Positions 15,909-25,020 of a stretch of DNA of 64,000 nucleotides are shown piece by piece. Source of the stretch: CALRQJ02 sp943370285 (lineage in GTDB: Bacteria > Bacteroidota > Bacteroidia > Chitinophagales > Chitinophagaceae); NCBI GenBank assembly GCA_943370285.1, contig CALRQJ020000006.1, positions 157,410 through 221,409 of the forward strand, read 5' to 3'. The translations under genes were made by a program, and so were the position numbers. Positions within the stretch are counted from its first letter, which is position 1. Each line of letters starts with the position of its first letter. The notes below the pieces were generated by a model. The model worked only from the letters and a program-made list of their open reading frames with translations. It ran no database searches and had not been told where the DNA came from.

Positions 15909-18470
15909 TTATTGAACGGTTATGGCATACTCATGTGTCCATTCGCTGTTATAGCCCCATTGCAGAATTCTCCTCATTTTAAAATAATAAGTTTTACCAC
16001 TTACTAAACCCGGCACTTGTAGCACTCCTTTTGTGTTTAATACCAAATTTTTATCATAATTATTTGGCTGCACACCATACACTATTTCATACCTAAAATC
16101 TAATGGATCGCTATTGAAAGAAACAAAGAAACCTTGCTTCACTGCTTGTACATTCCAAACAATGGGTGGCAATTCTTTTTTGCCTAATGCAAATGTTTGT
16201 TTTTCGGCTGTGGTTGCTCCGGCATTATTTACCGCTACCAATTGAAACTGATAGCTACTATCTCTGTTCAAGTTGCTGAGCTCAATAAAATCATTAGTCG
16301 TTTGGGGTGAAGTAGTATTCAAATCATGACTGCCATATTTCAAATAATAGGCTGTTGCATCTGACTCTTTTGTAAACACAATTCTTGCTGCCACGTCGCT
16401 GCTGTGTACAGCTAGCAGTTCCGGCGTTGTTGGTTTGTACAAGTACACCGTTGTATCATATCGACTATAGGTTTGTGCATCTTTTATCTGCAGCATAATG
16501 TTGTTAGATGAAGCACTGACAGGTAAACTGAACGCAAGATTTTTTACACTATCTCCAGGTTGTAAAATGGGCAGTGGATAGGATTGCTGATTAATAATTT
16601 TGCCGGTTTTGTCTTTGGTAGAAATACTTACAATATACCCTTTTAATATATAAGCAGGAAAACTGGGTATGGCTCTTGTTTGTAAACTGATGGAGCCACT
16701 GCAATTATTGCCTGCAAAACGTATGTTACAATTAGTAATCAAAAAAGGGAGGTTTTGTTTCCGCACTTCAGCGTAAGATTTCTTTGGCTGTAAGAAACTG
16801 TTGACTACTCCCCAGGTTCGGTTTTCGGATTCAGGTGTTGCCCATCCTGCTCTTGCAGACCAATAATTGCTTCTGTAATCATTGAAGGTCCAAAGCGAAG
16901 CACCTACTACATAGGCTTTACCCCGCATGTCTGCAAACATTTTTTCAGCACCTAAAAATGATTTATCCAAATCTTCGTCGTTGAGGTTCCATCCATATTC
17001 TGAAAAGAAAATGGGTTTACCCGGAAAGTGTTTATGTGCTTGTTCAGCAGCTCTTCCCCAGCCACCGTAGGCATTCAGCAAAATGATATCACACAGGCCC
17101 GCAGCATCATTGGGTTGGCTTTGGGCGGTATTGGTGGCATAGGTTGCCAAGCGATTTGGATTGAGTGCTTTAGCCATCGCAATTGCGCCTTTCACATATT
17201 CATATACCAGTGGATTGTTTTTATAAGAACCAATTTCGTTACCTACACTCCATCCGATAACGGATGGATGATTGTACTGTTGACGAATGAGTTTTTGTAG
17301 CCATGCTTTTGGTAATGGGTCATTGGGGTCTGCATGATCATCTTTACCCCATAGCGTTACTTCTTCAAAAGTCATGATGCCTTTTTGATCGAGGTAATCG
17401 AGAAATGGTTTTGGTAATGCGGTATGACTTAGCCTGGCCATGTTTGCACCACATTCCTTCATCATGTCCACCATTTTTTTAAACCGCTCCAATGGTAAAG
17501 CATTGCCATACATGCGGTCTTCGGGAACAATGTTGAAACCTACCGGTCTGATAGATTCACCATTTAATTTGAGGGCATATCCATCCACTTCAATCTTGCG
17601 AATGCCAAATGTTTCCTGATGTGTATGTACTTGGGTTTTGCCCTGATACAAACGGATAACCGCCTGATACAATTCGGGATGATCGAAATGCCAAAGCTGC
17701 ACTTTGTTGGCTGGTAATGAGATGGTGGTATTGACTGTAACGGTATCGCCTGAAGTTATGTTATTGAATGACTGCAATGTTGATTGTCCAACCAGTTGAC
17801 CTTTGTAAAAAATGTCAATCGAACAAGCAACAGATTTGTTGCTACCAGCATAATTTGCCAGCTCAGTTACCAAAGAAATATTCGCTGTTCCTTTAGCCAA
17901 GTCTGGCACTGCATCAATGGCAACATGATTCACCCGAACAGGGTTTGAAATAGCTAACCAAACAGGTCTACGAATGCCGCCCCAATTCCACACAGCACCC
18001 AACTTAAATCCATTATTCACTTTTACAGCGAGTATATTTTTTGCACCATATTTCAAGTACTTGTTGATCTGCATTTCATAAGCTAGAAATCCCAAATTAT
18101 TTGAACCAATTTTAACGCCATTTAACCAAAAATCTGCATCGTAGTAAACAGATTCAAACACCAGTCTGATGTGCTTACTGCGCAGCTTTTCATTGATGAA
18201 AAAAGTATGTTGATACCAAGCATCACCGGTATAGTGATCATATTCATTTCGGGTATCCCAATTGCCTGGCACAGTCATATCGTCCCAGCTGTTGATTGAA
18301 GTGGTGGGTAGAAACCATTTTTGTTCCTCTCCAACTTTATATAAATCTGTTTTAAATTTCCAAATACCGTTAAGTGATATCGAATCGGTAAGGGGTGTTT
18401 GTGCAATACTTGATTGTACAAAAAACAAGGTAATTACAACAACAATATTGGAAATCCTTTTAAAAAGCAT
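15909..18470 (-). CDS. Secreted GH2 beta-glycosidase with FN3-like tail
   Basis: GH2 enzymes (beta-galactosidase, beta-glucuronidase, beta-mannosidase) remove non-reducing-end sugars with retention. This 853-residue protein has a signal peptide (about 1-24, IAQ-TP), a sugar-binding jelly roll (about 30-180), an Ig-like domain (about 185-290) and a TIM barrel (about 295-590). Catalytic residues are the acid/base E412 in SVGNEIGSY and the nucleophile E491 in FFSEYGWN. The C-terminal part (about 690-850) contains fibronectin III-like repeats (VAVNNAGATT, SGKTYYFKMRR). Spacing of 26 bases to the MFS gene and 12 to the esterase places it in the LacI-controlled operon. I cannot decide between galactosidase and glucuronidase. 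Confidence 0.88.
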   Translation of the reverse strand: MLFKRISNIVVVITLFFVQSSIAQTPLTDSISLNGIWKFKTDLYKVGEEQKWFLPTTSINSWDDMTVPGNWDTRNEYDHYTGDAWYQHTFFINEKLRSKHIRLVFESVYYDADFWLNGVKIGSNNLGFLAYEMQINKYLKYGAKNILAVKVNNGFKLGAVWNWGGIRRPVWLAISNPVRVNHVAIDAVPDLAKGTANISLVTELANYAGSNKSVACSIDIFYKGQLVGQSTLQSFNNITSGDTVTVNTTISLPANKVQLWHFDHPELYQAVIRLYQGKTQVHTHQETFGIRKIEVDGYALKLNGESIRPVGFNIVPEDRMYGNALPLERFKKMVDMMKECGANMARLSHTALPKPFLDYLDQKGIMTFEEVTLWGKDDHADPNDPLPKAWLQKLIRQQYNHPSVIGWSVGNEIGSYKNNPLVYEYVKGAIAMAKALNPNRLATYATNTAQSQPNDAAGLCDIILLNAYGGWGRAAEQAHKHFPGKPIFFSEYGWNLNDEDLDKSFLGAEKMFADMRGKAYVVGASLWTFNDYRSNYWSARAGWATPESENRTWGVVNSFLQPKKSYAEVRKQNLPFLITNCNIRFAGNNCSGSISLQTRAIPSFPAYILKGYIVSISTKDKTGKIINQQSYPLPILQPGDSVKNLAFSLPVSASSNNIMLQIKDAQTYSRYDTTVYLYKPTTPELLAVHSSDVAARIVFTKESDATAYYLKYGSHDLNTTSPQTTNDFIELSNLNRDSSYQFQLVAVNNAGATTAEKQTFALGKKELPPIVWNVQAVKQGFFVSFNSDPLDFRYEIVYGVQPNNYDKNLVLNTKGVLQVPGLVSGKTYYFKMRRILQWGYNSEWTHEYAITVQ

Positions 18471-18496
18471 ACGATTTTTATTTATAAGAATATATA

Positions 18497-19894
18497 TTAT
18501 TTTTTTACACTCGGTTGCAACTTAGCAATTCCACCAAACTTTAATAATAGCCAAGCAACCGGATGTAAAAATGCAATTACAAAAAACCAAAATGTATACC
18601 CTTTGCCTTGTACTAAATCTAAAATAGGCGATAATACAGCATGCAAGCCTTGATCTAGAAAACCAGAAGCTTTGGTAGTTGTACCAGAAAGCATAGATAC
18701 AATAATCATGTTCATAATTATACCACCAATAGTACTACCTGCTGCAACGATGCTAAATACGGTACCTAACGAATGGCCGGGAACAATATCTACAATAATG
18801 GAACTGATGTTGATTAACCAAGCTAGTGATACCAGTACTACAATACAAGAAATGGCCAATGATATATTAATGCTATCTACCCTACTAATAATGGGTGCTA
18901 AAGGCATAATACATGCACAAGCCAGCATTACATACATTCGGCTATTTACAGGTAATTTACCTTGCTTAATCAACCTGCCAGAATACCAACCACCAAACAA
19001 ACTACCCACACCAGCAGCTGCATATATTACCCAAGTAATTTTTAAATCGTTTTGTGTTAAATCTCTTTCGGCTGCTAAATACTTAGGAAACCAAAATTGA
19101 AAGAAATACCAAACAGGATCTGTAAGTAATCTTGCAAAAAGCAATAACCAAGTACCCTTAAATGTTAATACTTGTTTCCAAGACCAGCTTTGATTTTGGG
19201 TATTCGATTCTTCCTTATTCGTGTCGTTACCTGCTTCAATAAATGCAAGTTCTTCTGTAGTAATACGTTTATTTTTTCGTGGTGTAGTGTAAATAAGCAA
19301 CCAAGGTATAACCCATAATAAACCTACTAAACCAGTTAAAATAAAAGCCAATCGCCAACCAGTGCCTTGGCCTAGCCAATTGGAAATTGCTGGTAAATGC
19401 TCTGCATAGCCATAGGTGGCCAATGGAATGACAATATAAGGAGCTACCGTTGCTCCAATGGTTGCACCCATCGTATATAAACCAATAGCAAATGCCCTTT
19501 GTTTGGGAGGGAACCATTCTGATACTGCTTTTGATGCTGCTGGCCAAATACCAGCTTCACCCAACCCTAACATAAAACGGTAAGTTCCTAAAGATGTAAT
19601 ACCCTTTGCTGCTGCAGTTAACATATTTGCAACAGACCACCATACCACAAATAACAAGGTGCCTTTTCGTGTGCCAATTTTATCTACAATTCTTCCAGAA
19701 AGTATGTAGGCAATTGTATAAGCTATTAGAAATATGTTCACAATATTGGCATAGTCGCTATCAGTCATGCCCAAATCTTTTTGAATGGTTGGGGCCAAGG
19801 CCGATAATGTTTGCCTATCAATATAATTGAGTACTGCTGCAAAAAACAATAAACCAACTATCCACCAACGTAACCCTTTTACTTTTTTTATCAA
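18497..19894 (-). CDS. MFS transporter, anion:cation symporter (ExuT-like) type
   Basis: A 465-residue major facilitator with about 12 membrane segments. The first loop carries the ACS-family pattern LNYIDRQTLSALAPTIQKDL, then GRIVDKIGTRKG (MFS motif A) and GLGEAGIWPAASKAVSEWFP. This family imports organic anions such as hexuronates and glucarate; some relatives in Bacteroidota loci take other sugars. The start is TTG (19894), because no ATG occurs upstream in frame and the first internal Met (residue 43) would delete the first helix. It is the only complete importer in the locus, and there is no SusC/SusD pair, so it probably carries the released monosaccharide or uronate across the inner membrane. 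Confidence 0.85.
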   Translation of the reverse strand: MIKKVKGLRWWIVGLLFFAAVLNYIDRQTLSALAPTIQKDLGMTDSDYANIVNIFLIAYTIAYILSGRIVDKIGTRKGTLLFVVWWSVANMLTAAAKGITSLGTYRFMLGLGEAGIWPAASKAVSEWFPPKQRAFAIGLYTMGATIGATVAPYIVIPLATYGYAEHLPAISNWLGQGTGWRLAFILTGLVGLLWVIPWLLIYTTPRKNKRITTEELAFIEAGNDTNKEESNTQNQSWSWKQVLTFKGTWLLLFARLLTDPVWYFFQFWFPKYLAAERDLTQNDLKITWVIYAAAGVGSLFGGWYSGRLIKQGKLPVNSRMYVMLACACIMPLAPIISRVDSINISLAISCIVVLVSLAWLINISSIIVDIVPGHSLGTVFSIVAAGSTIGGIIMNMIIVSMLSGTTTKASGFLDQGLHAVLSPILDLVQGKGYTFWFFVIAFLHPVAWLLLKFGGIAKLQPSVKK

Positions 19895-19938
19895 AATGAG
19901 GTATTTTAAATGGGTAATGATTAATTACTAATTATGAA

Positions 19939-20292
19939 CTAATAACACCTTACTTCAAATAATGAAACAGGAGCATTGGTGTTGGAATTAGAAACTTTTA
20001 TTGTTAACGATGTAGTGAGTACTGGCTCATTAAACGTTAAAGTACGATGTGTTAAATAGTTACCAGAAATAGCACCAACCAGTGTATTGTTACTATCGTA
20101 AATGGCCGCTTCATCGGCACAAAATGCCATTTTAGTTTCTGGGTTTACTAAAAGTACAGATTCTAAAGGATGATCGTAATCGGCTTCAAAAAATGCCTGA
20201 CTATTTTTACTTCCCATTCTGGTAAATGCCAAGCCTATGGCAAAAATGAGCAGGGCAAATAAGGCCATCACAATAAAATCAATCTGTCCCAT
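19939..20292 (-). pseudogene. Chimeric remnant: SSS symporter start fused to a discoidin-like tail
   Basis: The 117-residue frame begins like a sodium:solute symporter, with a first membrane helix followed by RMGSKNSQAFFEA, the usual SSS sequence before an AGR motif. It then switches at DYDHPLESVL to about 80 residues that match the end of the upstream FAD oxidoreductase (DTDYDHPMESVL..., ending FEVRCY versus FAIRCYS). Nothing else of either parent is present. The simplest reading is a deletion that joined the start of an SSS transporter gene to the end of a second discoidin-tailed enzyme. The ATG at 20292 is used; an upstream extension overlaps the preceding gene. It may still be translated as part of the operon. 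Confidence 0.7.
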
Positions 20293-20318
20293 AGGGTAGT
20301 TTAAGTGGTTCAATTGGT

Positions 20319-22598
20319 TTACGAATAACAACGAATGGCAAATACTGCAGCGGGTACAGTAGCCGATGGGTGCTCTACTTCAAGCACTAATTGTTGTGTA
20401 ACAATCGGCTTTGGTAAAACAATATGGTTGATGGTTTGATAATTACCGGTCACTTGATGGATGATGTTTCCTTTATCATCTTTCAATGTATAATTTCTCA
20501 CACAAAAAGGCATCACATGTTCGGGATGCGACATGAGTACCGATTCCATCGGATGGTCATAGTCTGTATCAAAGAACAAATCAATCACTGCAATTTGTTG
20601 TGGTTGTTCCCAAGTCAAAGTGATAGATGGATTGGAATCCTTCCAATCTGCTACCCAAGCATTGGGTGCCGATGTTGGTCGGTCGATACCGTTTCTAATA
20701 TTGCTGGCAGCAAAATCAGTAATGCTTTCTTTTAATTGTAAAGCAATGTTTTGTCCTTCGGGTCTACGTTGCGGACACCAAAATTCAAATGCTTCCATGC
20801 CAATATTGTCGGGTGGATTCTGTTTACCAAAGTTGGATACTGCTTTGTTGATGTGATTGAACACACTTAAAATACCTGTTACCCTTTGTTCGCTGTAATA
20901 CAGTGATACCAACTCATTTTTTAAAATGCTGATGAAGACATAGCCATCGTTTTTGAGTTCGCTGTTGAACTGAATCGGAATTACATTTCTGCCTACGTGC
21001 AATGACACCGTCTTCTTTTCTAAGGTGATATCAGGTGTATGGTTATTTGGTTTGGAACTAATGCGTAATTCAATGTCAAGCGTTGTATCAGCTGAAGCAT
21101 ATGCATCTATCACTGCGGCCGGTATTTTTCCTTTTTTGATTGGCAGCATTTGTGCAACGGAAGAAATGATAGGCTTCTTGATATCAGAAATCCGTAGCGC
21201 ATCTAAAGCCAATTCACTCGATGCATGAATGTTAGCTGTTTGTGTAAGGTCATTGCCATTGTTGAATACAACGCCGGGAATGTAATGCCCCATTTGTAGC
21301 AATGATTGTTGCAGTTTTTGCATGTAATGATTGGCCACCAACTGATTGGGCAATAGATTTTTTTGATGACAAAGTGCTGCTGCCATTCCAACTGCCTGTG
21401 CGGCATAGGCTGCTGTAGCCATTACTCTGGTAGATGCAAAAGCCACATGTGTTACACTGATAATTCTTCCGGCTAAAAAAAGGTTAGCAATATTTTTACT
21501 ATACAAACTCCGATAAGGAATTTGGTAAATGCCTTTGCTATGCCACTGATTGCAGCCGGGCTTTTCGCTAAATACGCCATCAGCAGGATGCAGGTCGATG
21601 GACCAGCCGCCAAAAGCAACAGCATCTTCAAAAGTTTGCTGCGCAACAATATCTTGCTGCTTCATGATGTAATCGCCTTCAAAACGGCGGCTTTCTCTTT
21701 TCCCCGGTATGGTTCCAACCCATTCTAAAGTCATGGTTTCTGCTTCCGGAAAGTTGCCGGAGTTTTTGATATAATCCCACACACCGTACACCACTTTCCA
21801 CAATTCCCACTTTATTTTTTCTGTGTCGTGTACCGTGTCTAGTCTTCCGCCATATTCAATCCACCATAGTTTGCAACCGTGTTCTTTGGTATTAAAATTT
21901 CGGTACCGAGGAATTTGTTTGATATCCGTTAATGCAAAAGAGGGGGCTACAAACTTCACCGGTTTTTGAGTGTCTTTGCTGTAGAAATAGAGGGAGTGGC
22001 CAAGCAATTCTCCATAGCTTGCTTCTGGGGCAAACAACTCACCAAACTCTTCTTTCGATTCGGCACCCATTCTAAAACTTGCACCGGATAAAAAGCCTAC
22101 AATGCCATCGCCGGAAGCATCGCAAAACAAAGGTGATTGAATGAAATACTCGGTGGAGTTTTGGCTGCAAAAACCAATCACCGCAGCTATTTTATCTGCA
22201 CCATCTTTCTCAACGGCATACACTGCTGTATTGAGCAATAATTCAATGTTGGGTGCTTGCTTTATTTTATCCAGCAGTATACTGTCAAAAATCAATGCAT
22301 TGCCTTCGGGGTTGCGGTACATGTTTTCAACGAGAATTTCATCTACCACACCACCTTCTCTTGCCCATCGGTTATTATTGCCCATATGAGAAGTGGCACC
22401 TAAAATCCACAACCGTACTTCGCTTGATGCGTTGCCGCCCAACACAGGTCTATCTTGAACCAACACTACTTTTAGTCCTGTTCTTGCTGCAGTAATGGCG
22501 GCACAAACACCGGAAAGACCACCGCCAACAATGGTTAAATCAGTTGAAAGTTCTATTCTATGTAGATTGCGTTTATCTACGCTTTCTGCTCTTATCAT
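20319..22598 (-). CDS. FAD-dependent oxidoreductase with discoidin-like C-terminal domain
   Basis: A 759-residue flavoprotein of the FAD_oxidored type. The FAD-binding Rossmann motif GGGLSG is at 25-30, followed by VLVQDRPVLGGNASSEVRLW and the second FAD-contact stretch NLFLAGRIISVTHVAFASTRVM (about 380-400). No signal peptide is present, so it works in the cytoplasm. Residues about 610-758 form a beta-rich F5/8 type C (discoidin)-like domain: ASNIRNGIDRPTSAPNAWVA, ITLTWEQPQQIAVIDLFF, ending AIRCYS. Automated annotations of relatives often say xanthan lyase, which the sequence does not support. A redox step on an imported sugar or uronate is a reasonable guess. It lies between the GH29 gene (52 bases) and the chimeric remnant. 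Confidence 0.82.
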   Translation of the reverse strand: MIRAESVDKRNLHRIELSTDLTIVGGGLSGVCAAITAARTGLKVVLVQDRPVLGGNASSEVRLWILGATSHMGNNNRWAREGGVVDEILVENMYRNPEGNALIFDSILLDKIKQAPNIELLLNTAVYAVEKDGADKIAAVIGFCSQNSTEYFIQSPLFCDASGDGIVGFLSGASFRMGAESKEEFGELFAPEASYGELLGHSLYFYSKDTQKPVKFVAPSFALTDIKQIPRYRNFNTKEHGCKLWWIEYGGRLDTVHDTEKIKWELWKVVYGVWDYIKNSGNFPEAETMTLEWVGTIPGKRESRRFEGDYIMKQQDIVAQQTFEDAVAFGGWSIDLHPADGVFSEKPGCNQWHSKGIYQIPYRSLYSKNIANLFLAGRIISVTHVAFASTRVMATAAYAAQAVGMAAALCHQKNLLPNQLVANHYMQKLQQSLLQMGHYIPGVVFNNGNDLTQTANIHASSELALDALRISDIKKPIISSVAQMLPIKKGKIPAAVIDAYASADTTLDIELRISSKPNNHTPDITLEKKTVSLHVGRNVIPIQFNSELKNDGYVFISILKNELVSLYYSEQRVTGILSVFNHINKAVSNFGKQNPPDNIGMEAFEFWCPQRRPEGQNIALQLKESITDFAASNIRNGIDRPTSAPNAWVADWKDSNPSITLTWEQPQQIAVIDLFFDTDYDHPMESVLMSHPEHVMPFCVRNYTLKDDKGNIIHQVTGNYQTINHIVLPKPIVTQQLVLEVEHPSATVPAAVFAIRCYS

Positions 22599-22650
22599 GG
22601 TTGTTATGTATTAATCTCATTATTGTCAAATAGGCACCCATTCAGTTTTT

Positions 22651-24618
22651 TCACTTCTGCTTATACACCGGTTCTGTTAGTGTAATTTCTAATATGGTTG
22701 TTGCCGGATTTAGACTGTAATCAACACCACTAATGGTGATGGTTTTGTTTTTATTGTTCGTCCATTTAAGCTCTTTTCCATCATAGAGATTCACCACTTT
22801 ACTCACTTTTTTATTTCCTAATGATTGGGTGGTGAAAGTTCCTGATTTAAAGGCACGGTATCCTTGATAGACATGACAATAAATTTTATTGTCATGAAAT
22901 GTAAAACCAAACTCACCAAAAAGTGGTTGCCATGGGCCGCCTCTTGTACCATAAATGCCTTTCCCAACTTTCGATAACCAATTGCCGGTTTTAAAAAGTA
23001 CTTCTTGCTGATTTTGTGGAATAACACCTTCTCTATCCGGTGCAACATTCAACAACAAATTGATATTTCTTACTACACAATTTGATAAAAACACGACTAC
23101 ATCTTCAAAGCTATACACGTCTCTGCCCGGTCTATAACCCCAGCCTCCTTTTTGAAGGCTCACACATTTTTCTCCATATTGTTCAAAACGAATATCTCCA
23201 GAAGTTGAACTACCACCTTCTTCAGCATGTACATCACCCACCCATGCAAAACGTTCGTTCACCACTAAATCAGGTTGAAATTTTCGAACCAAGCCCATAA
23301 TGCCCAATGGCTTATTGGTGCCTGCTTCTTTGGTAATATATTTTTCGTTAACAGGCCATTCATTATTAGGATTTTGATATTGGCCGGGATCCCAAAACTT
23401 TTTTTCTAATGCAGGGTTAACCGTTTGACCCAACCAACCACCATCCCAAAACATATAATCTATTTTTCCATAGTCTTTTAAAATAGTGGTTACTTGTTCA
23501 TACACTTCTTCTTTCATATCTCTGGCATCAGCTTTATGCCAAGCTGCTGTTTTATAGCCCCAAACATTGGGCTTACAATCTTTTCCTGTTACGTCATAAT
23601 AACCCGGATAACGCCAACTCATGGGTGAATAATACATCCCAACATGCAATCCTGCTGCTCTTACCGCATCGGTATATTCTTTGATTAAATCTCGTCCCAA
23701 ATCTTTTTTGCTTGTCCAACTAAAAGGATGTTTGCTATCAAATAAAGCATACCCATCATGATGACGAGTAGTAAGTGCCATATATTTCATGCCGGCTTTT
23801 TTGGCTAAAGCTGTCCATGCATTGGCATCGAATTTTGCAGCAGTAAATCCAGTCTGAGGGTCTCTAGCTCTTCGTTGATAATATTCATGACCCCAAGCTT
23901 CTTGATGTCTTACCCATTCAGCACCTTCCGGCATAGCGGCATATACACCCCAATGAATAAACATGCCAAATTTATCGTTGAGGAACCAATTCATTTTTTC
24001 ATTAGGAAGTTGCTTAACACCATCTTCTTCTTTGAGTATTCTTTCAGGAATGTTTACAAACTCTTGAATGCTGGGTTCTGGTGCTTCGCCTAAATAAGTT
24101 AATTCAACTTGATCGGCATAAGCACTTCCTTTTCCTGAAGGATGTATGAATGAAATCAGTAATTTATCTGTACTAAATGCGGTTTGAAATTCGATTGTTA
24201 ATTGCGTATAAGTGGTAAGTGCACTTGATATAGATTTTGCAGTGCCACCAAAATCACTCACCATAAATTGAATTTCTTCGGCACCGGATTCGGTTTTTAC
24301 ATAAGCAGAAATTCGATAGAGGCTATTGGATTTTACTTTTGTTTCTTGAATACAGAATCCTCTTTCTGGGCCAATCTTAACGGCATATTTTCCTGAGTAT
24401 GATTCGTTGGTGATGGTTGAACTCTTGGTTCTCCAATATTTCCAGCCCTCTAAATTGCCCGTTTCAAAATTTGCATTTATAATGAGATGGGTATTGTCTT
24501 GAGTAATTCCTTGATTGGTTTGTGATTGTACAATTGATGGAAAGATAAAAAGTAGAAGAAAAGCAAACATAGTGCTATAACGCAGGGATGTTGAAGCGTT
24601 TTGAAGTGATATAGGCAT
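22651..24618 (-). CDS. Secreted GH29 alpha-L-fucosidase
   Basis: GH29 enzymes hydrolyse terminal alpha-L-fucose with retention. The protein is 655 residues from the ATG at 24618, chosen because a signal peptide (FAFLLLFIFPSIVQS) follows; the frame stays open to 24765 without signal-like sequence. Residues about 40-180 form a carbohydrate-binding-like jelly roll (NANFETGNLEGWKYW). The catalytic barrel begins at FGMFIHWGVYAAMPEGAEWV and has TTRHHDGYALFDS. The nucleophile is D392 in YMFWDGGW. The acid/base is less conserved in this family and I do not assign it. It is the first gene of the LacI-controlled operon, immediately downstream of the operator repeats. Confidence 0.9.
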   Translation of the reverse strand: MPISLQNASTSLRYSTMFAFLLLFIFPSIVQSQTNQGITQDNTHLIINANFETGNLEGWKYWRTKSSTITNESYSGKYAVKIGPERGFCIQETKVKSNSLYRISAYVKTESGAEEIQFMVSDFGGTAKSISSALTTYTQLTIEFQTAFSTDKLLISFIHPSGKGSAYADQVELTYLGEAPEPSIQEFVNIPERILKEEDGVKQLPNEKMNWFLNDKFGMFIHWGVYAAMPEGAEWVRHQEAWGHEYYQRRARDPQTGFTAAKFDANAWTALAKKAGMKYMALTTRHHDGYALFDSKHPFSWTSKKDLGRDLIKEYTDAVRAAGLHVGMYYSPMSWRYPGYYDVTGKDCKPNVWGYKTAAWHKADARDMKEEVYEQVTTILKDYGKIDYMFWDGGWLGQTVNPALEKKFWDPGQYQNPNNEWPVNEKYITKEAGTNKPLGIMGLVRKFQPDLVVNERFAWVGDVHAEEGGSSTSGDIRFEQYGEKCVSLQKGGWGYRPGRDVYSFEDVVVFLSNCVVRNINLLLNVAPDREGVIPQNQQEVLFKTGNWLSKVGKGIYGTRGGPWQPLFGEFGFTFHDNKIYCHVYQGYRAFKSGTFTTQSLGNKKVSKVVNLYDGKELKWTNNKNKTITISGVDYSLNPATTILEITLTEPVYKQK

Positions 24619-24783
24619 TTTGGAAATGCATGTAACAGCCGTTGTTGGCTTTACAATATCACTGTAAAATGCAGTCCATTTTATTTGATTCATATGCAAG
24701 CTTCGGGTTACTTTAGGCAATCGACAATGCAATAGTAGTAGCCTTTCAATTCTATTTACTTTCAAAAAGGCTTATTTTTTAGT

Positions 24784-24795
24784 GGGACCGTTCCC
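24784..24795. promoter_or_regulatory. LacI-type operator, copy 1
   Basis: GGGACCGTTCCC, a 12-bp near-palindrome around a central CG, is the usual form of LacI-family operators. The outer flanks (TTTTAGT on this side, ACTAAAA on the other) make the whole two-copy block an inverted repeat. It lies 166 bases before the GH29 start and about 225 bases before the LacI start. Confidence 0.75.
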
Positions 24796-24802
24796 AAATA
24801 AA

Positions 24803-24814
24803 GGGACCGTTCCC
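24803..24814. promoter_or_regulatory. LacI-type operator, copy 2
   Basis: A second identical GGGACCGTTCCC lies 19 bases (about two helical turns) from copy 1. That spacing lets two repressor dimers bind on the same DNA face. The 24619-25020 region between the divergent genes holds these sites and one weaker copy; no clear TAnnTTTG promoter could be assigned. Confidence 0.75.
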
Positions 24815-24858
24815 ACTAAAATGCACCACATTAAACGCTTGTATTACTATAAATTTGT

Positions 24859-24870
24859 GGGAACGATGGC
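24859..24870. promoter_or_regulatory. Possible third, half-conserved LacI site
   Basis: GGGAACGATGGC preserves the left half and the central CG of the operator but not the right half. It is 44 bases beyond copy 2, towards the LacI gene, where it could serve autoregulation. Weak on its own. Confidence 0.35.
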
Positions 24871-25020
24871 AAAAGCACTCATTGTTTCAAACAAAAAGAC
24901 AGCTAAAATGGGGCGGTGAAATTCAATTCCCGTAAGGAAATAAAGCTCCAAAAGCCATTTAGATGGTAATAAGGCAATTAAAATGGGTCTGCTTTAGTAA
25001 GACGAATTAAAAAGGTACCA

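Noticed and set aside
17028..17300. Plus-strand frames opposite the GH2 gene and other locus genes
   Set aside because: They are shadows of conserved glycosidase codons on the other strand.
20292..20331. Upstream extension of the chimeric remnant
   Set aside because: It would overlap the FAD oxidoreductase stop, and the ATG at 20292 gives the normal symporter N-terminus.
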